The notes below the pieces were generated by a model. The model did no database searches. It saw only the letters and a program-made list of their open reading frames with translations, and was not told the DNA's origin. From Armatimonadota bacterium (lineage in GTDB: Bacteria > Armatimonadota > Fimbriimonadia > Fimbriimonadales > Fimbriimonadaceae), in contig JACRPN010000004.1 in assembly GCA_016223145.1 (NCBI GenBank), positions 62,001 through 126,000 of the forward strand: a stretch of 64,000 nt of DNA. The letters run 5' to 3'. This document shows, in pieces, positions 7,347 to 16,308 of the stretch; within the stretch, counting starts at the first letter, position 1, and every line of letters begins with the position of its first letter. The position numbers and the translations under genes are program-made.

Positions 7347-9105
7347 ACTTCGGCGCGGTCATCACCGGCAGGCGGCCGGACTTCAGGAAGTACCTTTGCA
7401 CTTCTTCCAGCGTCGGGAGGTTGCGGCCCTGGAGCTGGACCTTGTCGAGCTCGCCGTACGCCTTCATTTCCGCCTGAAGCACCAGCTGAATCTGGTTCGC
7501 TTCGGCGTTCATCTTGGAGATCTGGACCCGCTGGTCGTCGGTCAGAGAGCCATCCTTGCTCTGCTTTCGGATCGCTTCCACGCCGCCGCGAAGGTCGTTC
7601 TGCCTCTTTGCCGCGGCATAGGCATAGCCATAGCGGGCCGCCGCATAGCTGGGCTGAGCCGCCGCCGCCGCGAGCGCGAACTTGTAGGAGGTTAAAAAGT
7701 CCTTTTGCTGGGCTGCAATGATCGAGAGTCCGATCATGGCGTCCGCCGCCTCAGGCCGCGAGGCCAGCGCCGCCTCATAGAACATCTTAGCGACCTTGAA
7801 GTTGTACTCAATCTGCTTGGTCCGGTCGCCCGTTTCTGAGCCGGCTGCCTTATCGGCAATGGCCAAATTGAGCGACTCATTAGCGCGCAGCACGTAAGCG
7901 TCCGGCATCGCCGGCTCGGCCATCACACATCGCTCGAAGGCCCTTCGCGACTGCTCAAAATCCCGCGACCACGAGTACACCGTGGTCAGGTAGTACTGAA
8001 CCTCCGGCAGCATGCTCGATTCGAGCGCGAGGTCGCGCGCCAGTTTGGAGACGACGTCGCGCTTATTGCGTGCAATCGCAAGATAGACCTGCGCCGAGCG
8101 AACGCCGAAATCCTCGTTGTCCGAAAGAATGGCCTCTTTCATTGCATCGTCGGCCAGTTGATCGCTGCCCAGGTTGTGGGCGATGACCGCGGTCAGCGCA
8201 TTGCCATAGGCATCGAGAGACTGGCGCTTCCGGCTGTCGTTATAGGTGGCATAGGCCTCGGCAAACCTGGACATTCGAACCTGGGAATAGGCGATCCGGT
8301 TTGCGATCGCGGGCTTCGTGGGCTCTGCGCGGAATGCCGGGAGCAGCGCGTTGACCGCCGCCGAATAGCGCCCCGCCCTAATGGCCGCGTCAGCATAGGC
8401 GATGGCGTCGGTGGTCTTCATCGCGTCGACGGTGTCGTCGAGGTTCTTCTTTCGCTGGGTCGCGGCCGCCTTGAGTGCCGTGGCGACGGTGCTCAGGGTC
8501 TCGCCCGGATCCTCGGTGCCTCGATGAAACGTGTTGAAGGCGCGCTGCAGGTTGATCACCGTCAGCAATTCGCTGGCTTCCCGGTAGCCCGCGTCGCTGG
8601 CCACGGCGTCCTCCGCATAGCGCTGAGCTGAATCCAGAACACCCTTCGCCAGATAGGCCCGGGCCATCACCACGCGTGCGGGATTGTAGCCGGGCTGCGC
8701 CTTGAGCGCAATTCTTCCCGCCTGGATGGCCTCATCCCACTTGCTGACCGTCAGCGCGTCTTTGGCCCTTTGCACATGGAAGTCCGCGCCTTTTGAAACA
8801 CCGTTGTCGATCGTGATGTTCAGGACCTTCTTTGCGCTTTCGTTCTCCACCGTGTAGGCGATGAACGAGACCTTCTTGGCCCCCTCACCCTCCGCAAGCG
8901 AATCCAGGTGGAACTCATAGGGCGTGCTCGAATCCGATGCCCTTAGGTCCTCACCCACATAGAACTCGACCTGAGAAATGGCTTTCTCGGACTTCACGGT
9001 GACACGAAAATCGTGGTCGCCCGAGATCGTCGCGCCTTCCTGGGTGTTCACGTCCAGGCTGATCGCCTGAGCGGCCAAGAGCAATAGGGGTAGAGCTGAG
9101 ATCAT
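7345..9105 (-). CDS. Secreted TPR-repeat protein with N-terminal Ig-like domain
   Basis: The start is set at ATG 9105, which has GGAAAG seven bases upstream and begins a clear signal peptide (MISALPLLLLAAQAIS). Residues about 18-110 form an Ig-like beta-sandwich (VEFYVGEDL...PYEFHLDSL). The rest is helical tetratricopeptide repeats, for example WDEAIQAGRIALKAQPGYNP and FEQSRRAFERCVMAEPAMPD. TPR proteins serve as protein-binding scaffolds, here probably in the periplasm. The protein ends in a short basic tail. The neighbour upstream is the PII gene on the same strand, but the 102-bp gap does not show an operon. No enzymatic domain is seen. Confidence 0.8.
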   Translation of the reverse strand: MISALPLLLLAAQAISLDVNTQEGATISGDHDFRVTVKSEKAISQVEFYVGEDLRASDSSTPYEFHLDSLAEGEGAKKVSFIAYTVENESAKKVLNITIDNGVSKGADFHVQRAKDALTVSKWDEAIQAGRIALKAQPGYNPARVVMARAYLAKGVLDSAQRYAEDAVASDAGYREASELLTVINLQRAFNTFHRGTEDPGETLSTVATALKAAATQRKKNLDDTVDAMKTTDAIAYADAAIRAGRYSAAVNALLPAFRAEPTKPAIANRIAYSQVRMSRFAEAYATYNDSRKRQSLDAYGNALTAVIAHNLGSDQLADDAMKEAILSDNEDFGVRSAQVYLAIARNKRDVVSKLARDLALESSMLPEVQYYLTTVYSWSRDFEQSRRAFERCVMAEPAMPDAYVLRANESLNLAIADKAAGSETGDRTKQIEYNFKVAKMFYEAALASRPEAADAMIGLSIIAAQQKDFLTSYKFALAAAAAQPSYAAARYGYAYAAAKRQNDLRGGVEAIRKQSKDGSLTDDQRVQISKMNAEANQIQLVLQAEMKAYGELDKVQLQGRNLPTLEEVQRYFLKSGRLPVMTAPK

Positions 9106-9207
9106 GATGTTCTTTCCGAGTTTGCCGACCCAGCCTTGCGGCGAAGGGAGGCGGCAGTAGTTGGACGCGCCAGGCCGTCCGATCATTCCGAATCAAGCGA
9201 AGAAAGC

Positions 9208-9546
9208 CTAGATTGCCGCTTCCCCGCGCTCGCCCGTCCTGATGCGAATGGCATCTTGCACCCGTTCGACGATGATCTTACCGTCTCCCGGCTCTCCGGT
9301 TCGAGCGTGCTTTAGTACCGCTTCGATGATCGCATCTTTCAAAGCGTCCGGCGCGACGACCTCTACCTTTGCCCGCAATGGAAGGGCGATCACGTGCTCC
9401 TCTCCGCCAAAGAAGCTCGTGGTTTCGGGCGCCACCCCGCACCCGCGCACGTCGGAGACGCTCATCCCGTTCACGTTGAGCGCCGCGATCGCGGCTTTGA
9501 CCGGTTCGAGCCGATGGGGCCTGATCCAGCAGGTCAACTTGATCAT
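9208..9546 (-). CDS. PII-family nitrogen regulatory protein lacking Tyr51
   Basis: The 112-residue protein aligns along its full length with GlnB/GlnK. It opens with IKLTCWIRPHRLEPVKAAI and ends with GDGKIIVERVQDAIRIRTGERGE, the PII C-terminal signature. PII trimers bind ATP, ADP and 2-oxoglutarate to report carbon/nitrogen status. In the T-loop, position 46 is Phe and position 51 is His (SFFGGEEHVIAL) where most PII proteins have Tyr. Uridylylation or adenylylation at Tyr51 is therefore not possible. No glnA, amtB or glnD lies nearby, so its partner is unknown. Confidence 0.88.
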   Translation of the reverse strand: MIKLTCWIRPHRLEPVKAAIAALNVNGMSVSDVRGCGVAPETTSFFGGEEHVIALPLRAKVEVVAPDALKDAIIEAVLKHARTGEPGDGKIIVERVQDAIRIRTGERGEAAI

Positions 9547-9636
9547 GCAAAAGAGTCTACACCCGGGCTTTCTGTGTTATTACCGGGCTGAAATGCGGAA
9601 TATGTGCTTTGAGGGTTTTTGGCGCGAGGATTAGCG

Positions 9637-10248
9637 ATGTCTGACAAGAGCATGAAAGCTGAAGAGGCCGTCGAAGACGGCGGGAAGAAGAAGAAGGGCG
9701 GGAAGCTTCCGATCATCCTGGCTCTGGTGCTGCTGCTTGGCGGTGGTGGGTTCTTTGCCATGAAAATGAAGGCCAAGGGGGCTGCAAAGGAACCCGAGAT
9801 CAAGCTCGGAGAGATCGTGCCGATCCCGGAGATTCTGGTCAATCTGCAAGGGGGCGAGACCTATGCGAGGGCGGAGATCTTCGTCCAGCTCAAGGAAGGT
9901 TACAAGAAGGAAGAGTTCGACAGGCTGCTGCAAACGGTCCGCGAGGCGGCACAGCTTGTCATCAACAGCCACACCGAGTCCGAAGTGGCCACCTATGACG
10001 GCAAGATGGCGCTCAAGAAGGAGCTTGCGGAGGCCATAAACGCGGTGCTGGCAGAAGGGGACAAGGAACACCAGAGCGAGCCCGCGGGACCAGAAAAGAA
10101 GAACCAAGAGGGTGGTTCGAAGGTCCAGGAATCCCACGCGGACCCCAAGAAAGCAGAGGAGAAGAAGAAGAAGAAGGGCCACGAGTCCTGGGACAGTGAG
10201 ACGGGGCCGGTCCTCAAGGTCATCTTGGCATCGTTCGCCACGCAGTAG
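9637..10248 (+). CDS. FliL-like flagellar basal-body protein
   Basis: The ATG at 9637 follows GAGGA at suitable spacing and is preferred over an upstream TTG. The protein (203 residues) has a Lys-rich cytoplasmic N-terminus, a single membrane helix (PIILALVLLLGGGGFFAM, about 26-45) and a periplasmic FliL domain (EIVPIPEILVNLQGGETYARAEIFVQL). An unusual charged linker (about 145-185, with runs of Lys and Glu) is inserted before the typical C-terminal GPVLKVILASF. FliL associates with the stator and MotAB region. No other flagellar genes occur in the window, so the assignment rests on the sequence alone. Confidence 0.75.
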   Translation: MSDKSMKAEEAVEDGGKKKKGGKLPIILALVLLLGGGGFFAMKMKAKGAAKEPEIKLGEIVPIPEILVNLQGGETYARAEIFVQLKEGYKKEEFDRLLQTVREAAQLVINSHTESEVATYDGKMALKKELAEAINAVLAEGDKEHQSEPAGPEKKNQEGGSKVQESHADPKKAEEKKKKKGHESWDSETGPVLKVILASFATQ

Positions 10249-10432
10249 AACCAGCGTCAATGACTGTGAAATGCCTCCGCCTCTTCCGAGGCAGAGGCAG
10301 CAACAGCCGCTTTCCAGGTTCAAAGTCTCCACCTCAGAAGGGACGGAGGCATCCAAACCCACTTTCATCGAAGGCGATGATTCGGCTTCGGCAGGCCCGA
10401 GGAAGGGCCCGGCTGGGACACAATAGGGGGGC

Positions 10433-11116
10433 GTGTACGTCCCCCCATTTGTTCCTCAGCCGACCGAGATTCCGGGCAACGTCACCACCGAGCGCTACAA
10501 GGTCCGGCTCGGCTTCATTCGGCGCGTCGCACTCTGCCACTTTGCCAGCGCGGTGCTTGTCGCGGGCCTGATGCGGCTTCCGCTTCCCGAATTGTCCCCC
10601 GAAGGCCCGATTCTCTCCACCTTTCTCGTGCTCCTGGGCATGAGCGCGCTTCGCACCCTTGCCCGGGGAAACAAGTGGGAACCTTTGGCTTCCCTGGCGC
10701 TGATGCCCTTGCTGCTGCCCTCCCTTGCGGCCTCCTTCGTCGAGTTGGGCGAGCTTGGATTCCCTGCTTGGCCGCTGGGTGTCGGACTGGCGTGCGCACT
10801 TGCTTACACGCTGCTTTGCGGCAGGGACCTGAGTTTTGTCGGGATGTTCGGGACCGCGTGGATCGCTTCGACCGCAGCCATCATCGTCATTGGCCTTCTC
10901 ATTGGGGCCGCCCCAATGGATGCCGCACGCTATGCCGTCCTCAACACGGCATACCTGCTGTATTACGTTTACGACCTGGGTTCGCTTCTGTCCAGAAGGC
11001 GCTTGGGCGAGGAAGCGGGCGCCATCGTGGACCTTTACCGAGACATCTTTAACGTCCTTGGCTATTCGATCCGGTCGTTGCGCCACTGGAAGCGGCATTC
11101 GATTTGGACCAAGTAG
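10433..11116 (+). CDS. Bax inhibitor-1-like multi-pass membrane protein
   Basis: This 227-residue protein starts at GTG 10433. Six or seven hydrophobic segments are visible, including LALMPLLLPSLAASF and IIVIGLLIGAA. The C-terminal pattern YDLGSLLSRRRLGEEAGAIV followed by DLYRDIFN resembles the BI-1/YccA signature, in which an Asp pair lines a pH-sensitive channel. The similarity is by eye and partial. The gene follows fliL by 184 bp; that spacer holds a small GCCTCTTCCGAGGC hairpin without a T-run. Confidence 0.5.
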   Translation: MYVPPFVPQPTEIPGNVTTERYKVRLGFIRRVALCHFASAVLVAGLMRLPLPELSPEGPILSTFLVLLGMSALRTLARGNKWEPLASLALMPLLLPSLAASFVELGELGFPAWPLGVGLACALAYTLLCGRDLSFVGMFGTAWIASTAAIIVIGLLIGAAPMDAARYAVLNTAYLLYYVYDLGSLLSRRRLGEEAGAIVDLYRDIFNVLGYSIRSLRHWKRHSIWTK

Positions 11117-11153
11117 AAGCAGGCGTCTGGGCCGAGAACCCAAAGCCCATCCG

Positions 11154-12179
11154 CTACAGGTTGAGCTCGGACCTTAGGTAGTCCGCCCGGAGCCTTGCCG
11201 CGCGCTCTTCATCGCCGGTGGTCCTAAGGATGAGCGTGGTGAACCAGGAGTCCACTTGTCTTGGCTCGGCGGCAACCTCCTCGATCTTCTCGGCCGCCGC
11301 CCATCGCAGCCAGGCAAGCACCCTCAGCGCATCCGGAAGGGACAGCGCACGCGAGAGGCTGACCAGCTTGAGCGCATCGCGCGTCTTCGCGCCCAGAACC
11401 TCTTTGCCGACTTCCCTTCTCGCCTGCCGTTCCTCGTCCAGAAGATAGGCGCCCGCGCCCAGAAAGTCCTCCATCGGGCCGGACGTCACGCTCACTTGAA
11501 CCAGAGCCCCTAAAGGCCGGCTTGCCTCGCCGTAAAGCCCTCGAGCCACAATCTTGCGCGCTGCCAAGGCCGACAGCACATGGGAAAGGCGCTTGGCGTG
11601 GGCTATTCCGATGAGGTGGAACAGCGCCGAAACCCGCACACCAGGGCCGCAATTATAGGGGCTGGCCGCGAGAAAACCGAAGTGGGGCGACCACGCGAAC
11701 GGGAGCCGCTCGGCCAGATCGGACAGGACCTCTCCGGCCAGAGCCTCGGCTCGGGAGGGTGACCAGCCTGCGGTCACAGCCTGCAAGCGTAGGTGGTCCT
11801 CCTCGTTCACCATCAGGCTCAGTTTCCGGGCGGCATCGGTGGCTAGGCCCCGGCCCGGCTCGTTCCAGGCGAAGTCCGCCGAGACCATGCGGCAAGCCAC
11901 CAGAAAGTCGCGTTCGGCGGGAGAAAGCGCGCTCTGAAATTCAAGTGGAACCACACCCGCCTTGGGCTTGGCTTCCACCACTTTGGCCAAGATCGTTCTC
12001 AGTTCTTCGAAGTCGCAGCGATGCGGAAAGCGGTGGCCCTTGAGGTTGCGAAGCAGCCGCACGCGCGTGCTGACGACGAGGTCAGTGTATTGCCCTGGCT
12101 CGGTCAGCCATGCCGGGCGCGGCATCGCATCGAGGACCAACCGACGCCAAGATTGATGATCGGAGGGCCCAGCGGGCAT
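11154..12179 (-). CDS. mcsB: Protein-arginine kinase, McsB-type (ATP:guanido phosphotransferase)
   Basis: The 341-residue protein carries the guanido kinase catalytic domain: LVVSTRVRLLRNLKGHRFPH near residue 30, LMVNEEDHLRLQ near 122-133, YNCGPGVRVSALFHL, and KIVARGLYGEASRPLG. The NEEDH motif holds the catalytic Glu. McsB phosphorylates Arg residues and marks proteins for ClpCP degradation in Firmicutes. Here mcsA, ctsR and clpC are not adjacent. The gene is followed on the same strand by nothing and preceded by an HPt gene 49 bp upstream, so a shared transcript with HPt is possible. Confidence 0.88.
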   Translation of the reverse strand: MPAGPSDHQSWRRLVLDAMPRPAWLTEPGQYTDLVVSTRVRLLRNLKGHRFPHRCDFEELRTILAKVVEAKPKAGVVPLEFQSALSPAERDFLVACRMVSADFAWNEPGRGLATDAARKLSLMVNEEDHLRLQAVTAGWSPSRAEALAGEVLSDLAERLPFAWSPHFGFLAASPYNCGPGVRVSALFHLIGIAHAKRLSHVLSALAARKIVARGLYGEASRPLGALVQVSVTSGPMEDFLGAGAYLLDEERQARREVGKEVLGAKTRDALKLVSLSRALSLPDALRVLAWLRWAAAEKIEEVAAEPRQVDSWFTTLILRTTGDEERAARLRADYLRSELNL

Positions 12180-12228
12180 GGGCCGATTGTACTCGCGCCG
12201 TCGCCAGAGCCGCGCTTCGTGGCGCCGC

Positions 12229-12564
12229 CTAAGCCACGCGGACAGGAAGCTCGTACCAGCTCAAGAACTTGGAAGCCTGTCGGCCGAGCTCGATCAGAGT
12301 GGCCTCGATGGCCGGGGCGTCTTCGTCGCGGGCGTATTGCTCCATGCGGCAAGCCGTCTCCCAGATGCCTTCGGCCCCAACGGAAGCGCTGGCCCCTCGG
12401 ATCGCATGGGCGACGTAGCGGGCTTCACGCCAGTTCGCCGAGGAGACGATCCGGTCCAGCTTGCCCATCTCTTCGCAAAGCAGATCGGCAAACTCTTCCA
12501 GCATTTCCTTGGCGACGGCTTTGTCGCCCCGGGCGCATTCTTGCAGCCTGTCTGGATCGATCAT
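12229..12564 (-). CDS. HPt (histidine phosphotransfer) domain protein
   Basis: The start at ATG 12564 is chosen because a strong purine-rich site (AAAGGGGGG) lies just upstream. The 111-residue all-helical protein is a stand-alone HPt domain. ARYVAHAIRGASASVGA contains the phosphoaccepting His53 in the usual H-x-[IL]-[KR]-G-[AS] setting, and the last helix is typical. Such proteins relay phosphate between a hybrid kinase and a response regulator. No kinase or regulator gene is in the window, so its partners act from elsewhere. It lies directly upstream of mcsB. Confidence 0.83.
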   Translation of the reverse strand: MIDPDRLQECARGDKAVAKEMLEEFADLLCEEMGKLDRIVSSANWREARYVAHAIRGASASVGAEGIWETACRMEQYARDEDAPAIEATLIELGRQASKFLSWYELPVRVA

Positions 12565-12702
12565 GTTTCCCCCCCTTTCTCCCCGTGAGTCCCCGTAAGG
12601 CTTCTTCCGCACCTGGTCCGATTGCGGTCCGGGCTATTTGACAGGTTGTTGGGAAGAGGGGGGGGATGCAAGACGATGCGTGAGGGTGATTGTTGGCAAA
12701 CG

Positions 12703-14310
12703 CTACAACGGCCCCAACTCACGAAGCCCAGGATCAGGAAAGGCCTGCGCGATCGCGTCCGGCCAGTGCCGGGGCACGCTGGACCAGACCCCCAAATTCA
12801 GCCACTCCTTAAGGGCATCTCGAAGGCCATGCCAGTACTGGACCGGCTCGGCTCCACACAGGGATGCGTACCTTCCCGCCGCCTCGCCGATCGCCCACTC
12901 GACGGGGTGGAGGCGGTAGCAGCCGTTCGTGATGTGCGTGGTCCCGATATTCTTCGCCCCCGCAATCAGGTTCTCCATCCGAACCGGGATCAGCGCACCC
13001 AACGGGATTTCGAACGGCAAAGACCCAATGTCGATGTAGCCTGCGCCGGACGTGCTCGGGTGCAGGTCGATCCTGTAGGCGCCGACACCCACCGAGTCCC
13101 AGAAAGGCTCCGCCACTTTGCGTCCAGGATTCAGATTGCTCGACACATGCTGCTCCAACACCGTGAACTGCGCCTTGATCCTCCTTGACTCGCGAATGTA
13201 CGGCGTCATCGCCAGGCCGTCAGCCGTCCCAATCAGGTCCGGTCTCAACCTCAGCCCCGGATAGCCGGCGCCCCCATCGGGCCTCGGCGCTTCGGTCTGA
13301 AGCCAATAGAGCAGGCTAAGCGAAAGCTGCCTTGACTCCTCCAGAGCCCGGTTCTTTTCGCTTTCGGGAGCGTCGAGCAAGTTCCCTTCGAAATAGTCGT
13401 TCTGGGGCCAGTTGACGAGTGTAGCGCTCTCGGCTCGCGCGCCGGAATCGAACTTGCTTGCGTCCACGATTTGGCGGTAATCGAAAAGGCCGATGCCGCC
13501 TGGTTCCGCAAAGAGAGGCAGTACAGTTGGCTTCAGGGTGATGGGGTTGGGGTAAACCCAGCCCAGCAACGGCCCTGGCCAATCCTTGGGCCGATAGCTC
13601 TTCCATCGCTCATACTGCGCGGGCTTCTCTATGACGTGCTCACCCACGGAGTCGTAGCCCATCGCAAAGCACCAGGTGAAGCCCTGGACGTTGTCCGGCT
13701 GGGCCGGACCGTCGACGGCATGGGGTTCGCCGGTCTCTTGTCGCGATTCCGCGCCAGTCACAAACTCCGCGCCGACCCTAGGCAGGAGCTCGCCGGTTTC
13801 GGTGGCGTCGATGAAGGTCGTCGCCTCTATGGTCGTTTGCGCCCCAGTAGACTGGTCGAGCAAGGTGACCGACTGGATCCGGTCTCCGCGCACCTCCGCG
13901 CCGGACGGCAGGTGATGGAGCAAGACCTGGATGCTTTCGTGGGCCAGGTACGGCTCGAACATGGCTTGAAGGGCGCGGTGATACAGTGCAGGCGGCGCGC
14001 AGAGCTTGCTCACCCAACCGCCTCCGGGGTTGGCCCGCAGGTCGCTCTTCGCGGCCGGCGACAGGCCCGGGGACTCCTGAAACAACGCGCGCACCTTTTC
14101 TCGGAACTCGCGATAGCTCGCGGTACACCCGAAGTGCTCGATCCACGGGTGTTCGTCCGGAGGGACGCCCTGGCTCGTGAGTTGGCCCCCGATCCAGGCC
14201 GTTTCCTCGCTCATCACGACCCTGAGCCCCATCCGAGCAGCGGCAAGCGCAGCGGCGCACCCCCCGACGCCGCCCCCCACGATGAGCAGGTCGCACTTCA
14301 TGCCTGGCAT
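12703..14310 (-). CDS. FAD-dependent oxidoreductase (PF12831-like)
   Basis: The 535-residue protein opens with a dinucleotide-binding fold: DLLIVGGGVGGCAAALAAA, the acidic end of strand 2 (VVMSEET), then IGGQLTSQG. TTFIDATETGELLP and the C-terminal RMENLIAGAKNIGTTHIT are characteristic of the FAD_oxidored family. Members are often encoded near carbohydrate genes and their substrates are mostly unknown. A second ATG at 14301 (MKCDLLIVGGG) gives a more typical N-terminus. The divergent winged-helix gene begins 64 bp away. There is no signal peptide, so it is probably cytoplasmic. Confidence 0.82.
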   Translation of the reverse strand: MPGMKCDLLIVGGGVGGCAAALAAARMGLRVVMSEETAWIGGQLTSQGVPPDEHPWIEHFGCTASYREFREKVRALFQESPGLSPAAKSDLRANPGGGWVSKLCAPPALYHRALQAMFEPYLAHESIQVLLHHLPSGAEVRGDRIQSVTLLDQSTGAQTTIEATTFIDATETGELLPRVGAEFVTGAESRQETGEPHAVDGPAQPDNVQGFTWCFAMGYDSVGEHVIEKPAQYERWKSYRPKDWPGPLLGWVYPNPITLKPTVLPLFAEPGGIGLFDYRQIVDASKFDSGARAESATLVNWPQNDYFEGNLLDAPESEKNRALEESRQLSLSLLYWLQTEAPRPDGGAGYPGLRLRPDLIGTADGLAMTPYIRESRRIKAQFTVLEQHVSSNLNPGRKVAEPFWDSVGVGAYRIDLHPSTSGAGYIDIGSLPFEIPLGALIPVRMENLIAGAKNIGTTHITNGCYRLHPVEWAIGEAAGRYASLCGAEPVQYWHGLRDALKEWLNLGVWSSVPRHWPDAIAQAFPDPGLRELGPL

Positions 14311-14373
14311 GGTCCGATTGTGACGGATTGCCGAGGGCCGCTCCCGGCGCCCAAGCGTGTAGAATGCCTGCCT

Positions 14374-15621
14374 ATGGACGCGAGCAAGCTTCGTGCGTGG
14401 TGGTCCAACCGGCAGGGATTGGACGGATCGCTGAGCTGCGCGAGCCCCGCCGAGGTCTTGGCAAGGAGCGGTTGGGCGCGCTCGGTTGGCGGAAGCAACC
14501 CCTACCTGACGCTGTTCGCGCGTGCGGGGACCTCGGTCGCCGACGCCGAGGCCGCCAACGCGCGCCTTGAGATCGGCGAGACCCCGAGCGCGCGGGGCTG
14601 CACCTATTTCCTCCCCGCCGGGGACTTTGCGCTTGGCCTGCGGGTCGCCGAGCCGTTTGGTGGCTCGACGGAACTGGCAACCGCTCGAAAGCTGGGGGTT
14701 ACGGACTCAGAGATCGACGCCCTATGCCGCGCTGCGTATGAGGCCCTGCTCAAGGAGCAGTTGGACCCCAAAGCGCTGAGAGATCGATTGGGGAGCGCTG
14801 TGCGAAACTTGGGCGAGGAAGGCAAGAAGCGGGGTCTGCAGACCACCTTGCCGCTGGCGACCGGGATATTGCAGCGCGACGGCAAGATCGTGCGGATCCC
14901 CATCAACGGGCGGCTGGACACCCAGCGGTTCGCCTATCGAGCTTGGCCGGAGGGGCCCCCGAAGGAGGGCTGGCCGACAGCGGAGGACGCGGCCGTGCAG
15001 CTTGCCAGGAGGTATTGGGAGTGGATCGGCCCGGCCACCGTGGAGCAGTTCAGGTGGTTCTCAGGGTTTGGCGTGGGAGCGGCGGCTCGGGCACTAGAGC
15101 CTCTCGCCCTCCAACCCATCTCCGAAGGGTCTGCTTTTCTCCTCCTGCCTGGCCAAGTACAGGCGTTTCACGACTTTGGGGTCCCGCACGAGCCGAGCTA
15201 CGCCCTGGTGAGCAGCCTAGACTCCCTGGTCTTACTTCGACGGGACCTTGCCAGCCTGATTGAGCCGGCCGATTCGGCCCGCGACGTGTTTGCCGAGAAG
15301 GGGACCCGCCAGATCGGGCATCTGTTGGACCTTCCCAGCAACGGCATCTTCGACCGGGGCCGGCTGATCGGGCTCTGGGAATACGATCCGTTTGAAAAAG
15401 AGCTGGTCGTGCAGATCTGGGCCGAATCGGCCGACGACCTCAGCGGCAAAGGCAGCAGCCGACGTAACGCGCCGGAGGCGCTTAGGGAGGCCATCGACCG
15501 GACCGAGGCTTACGTTCGCGCCCAGCTCGGAGACGCTCGTTCCTTCAGCCTCGACAGTCCCGGAAGCCGCAAGCCATTGCTGGCCGCCTTGAGGGGATGG
15601 CCGCAACCCGGCAACGCTTGA
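14374..15621 (+). CDS. Winged-helix DNA-binding protein of the AlkZ/YcaQ (HTH_42) type
   Basis: ATG 14374 opens a 415-residue protein rich in Arg and Trp. The pattern ARRYWEWIGPATVEQFRWFSG in the middle, followed later by FDRGRLIGLWEYDPFEKELVVQIW, matches the winged-helix HTH_42 family. That family includes DNA glycosylases acting on interstrand crosslinks or alkylated bases (AlkZ, AlkX). The catalytic QxQ or QxD motif of bona fide AlkZ is not seen clearly, so glycosylase activity is uncertain. It stands divergent to the FAD oxidoreductase and 23 bp upstream of a coiled-coil hypothetical gene on the same strand. Confidence 0.7.
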   Translation: MDASKLRAWWSNRQGLDGSLSCASPAEVLARSGWARSVGGSNPYLTLFARAGTSVADAEAANARLEIGETPSARGCTYFLPAGDFALGLRVAEPFGGSTELATARKLGVTDSEIDALCRAAYEALLKEQLDPKALRDRLGSAVRNLGEEGKKRGLQTTLPLATGILQRDGKIVRIPINGRLDTQRFAYRAWPEGPPKEGWPTAEDAAVQLARRYWEWIGPATVEQFRWFSGFGVGAAARALEPLALQPISEGSAFLLLPGQVQAFHDFGVPHEPSYALVSSLDSLVLLRRDLASLIEPADSARDVFAEKGTRQIGHLLDLPSNGIFDRGRLIGLWEYDPFEKELVVQIWAESADDLSGKGSSRRNAPEALREAIDRTEAYVRAQLGDARSFSLDSPGSRKPLLAALRGWPQPGNA

Positions 15622-15644
15622 ATCCGTAGCTTGAGACTGCTATC

Positions 15645-16166
15645 GTGAACCTAAGGAAGCTCTTCTACCGGTGGCAATTCGGAGACGGTGCCGAAGCCGC
15701 CGAAGAGTACGACCGCCGCATTGACGCACTGACTTGGATCAGGCAAGACGACCCAGAGACCCTGAAGCGGATTGACTGGATCAACGGGCTTCCCCTCGGC
15801 ATCCGGCTTGAGGTCGCTGAACTCTATCAACGAAGTTTCGACATGCAGCAGACGCTCATTGCGGAACGCGAACGTGTCGTTCAACTCATCTCAAAGAAGA
15901 ACATGGTCGAGTTTGAGCACTCCAGCCTAGTGAGACACATCACAGAACTCGAGGCAGGCGCAGAACCCACAATGAGTGGAGGACCCGCCTTGAGTGAGGC
16001 GCGAAGCAGGCAGATGGCGCTCGGGCCACTGTTGGCAGAGCTGGAGGAGACCGTGGCCGCCGAAAAAGCGCGGATCATTCAGCTGGAGACTGAGACGAGA
16101 CAAGCAGCGGAGTTGGCCTTATCGTCGTGGCCCGCTCTGCTGAAACCAAAGTCACCCGAGGAGTGA
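15645..16166 (+). CDS. Hypothetical protein with coiled-coil C-terminal half
   Basis: I do not recognise this 173-residue protein. It starts at GTG 15645, 23 bp after the winged-helix gene. The first 60 residues are mixed (RKLFYRWQFGDG, DWINGLPLGIRLEVAELYQR). From about 65 to 160 there are helical heptad-like stretches (LIAERERVVQLISKKNMVEF, LLAELEETVAAEKARIIQLE) interrupted by a short Gly/Pro-rich link. There is no signal peptide or membrane segment. Coding looks real because of the clean codon pattern and the junction with its neighbour. Confidence 0.5.
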   Translation: MNLRKLFYRWQFGDGAEAAEEYDRRIDALTWIRQDDPETLKRIDWINGLPLGIRLEVAELYQRSFDMQQTLIAERERVVQLISKKNMVEFEHSSLVRHITELEAGAEPTMSGGPALSEARSRQMALGPLLAELEETVAAEKARIIQLETETRQAAELALSSWPALLKPKSPEE

Positions 16167-16308
16167 TCCCTTCCATTGAAGGTGTGCGGGCCGGTCCCGT
16201 TCCAGGGGGCCGCGATCGACCTCCCGCTGACTCTAGCTTCTTTATCACGGTCCGTTCATCATGCCCCATTTGCCTTTTTGGCCCCAAATGCGCCACAACT
16301 TAGGTTCA

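Noticed and set aside
16167-16308. T-box or leader-peptide attenuator ahead of pheST
   Set aside because: No T-box sequence, Phe-codon run or terminator/antiterminator pair could be found.
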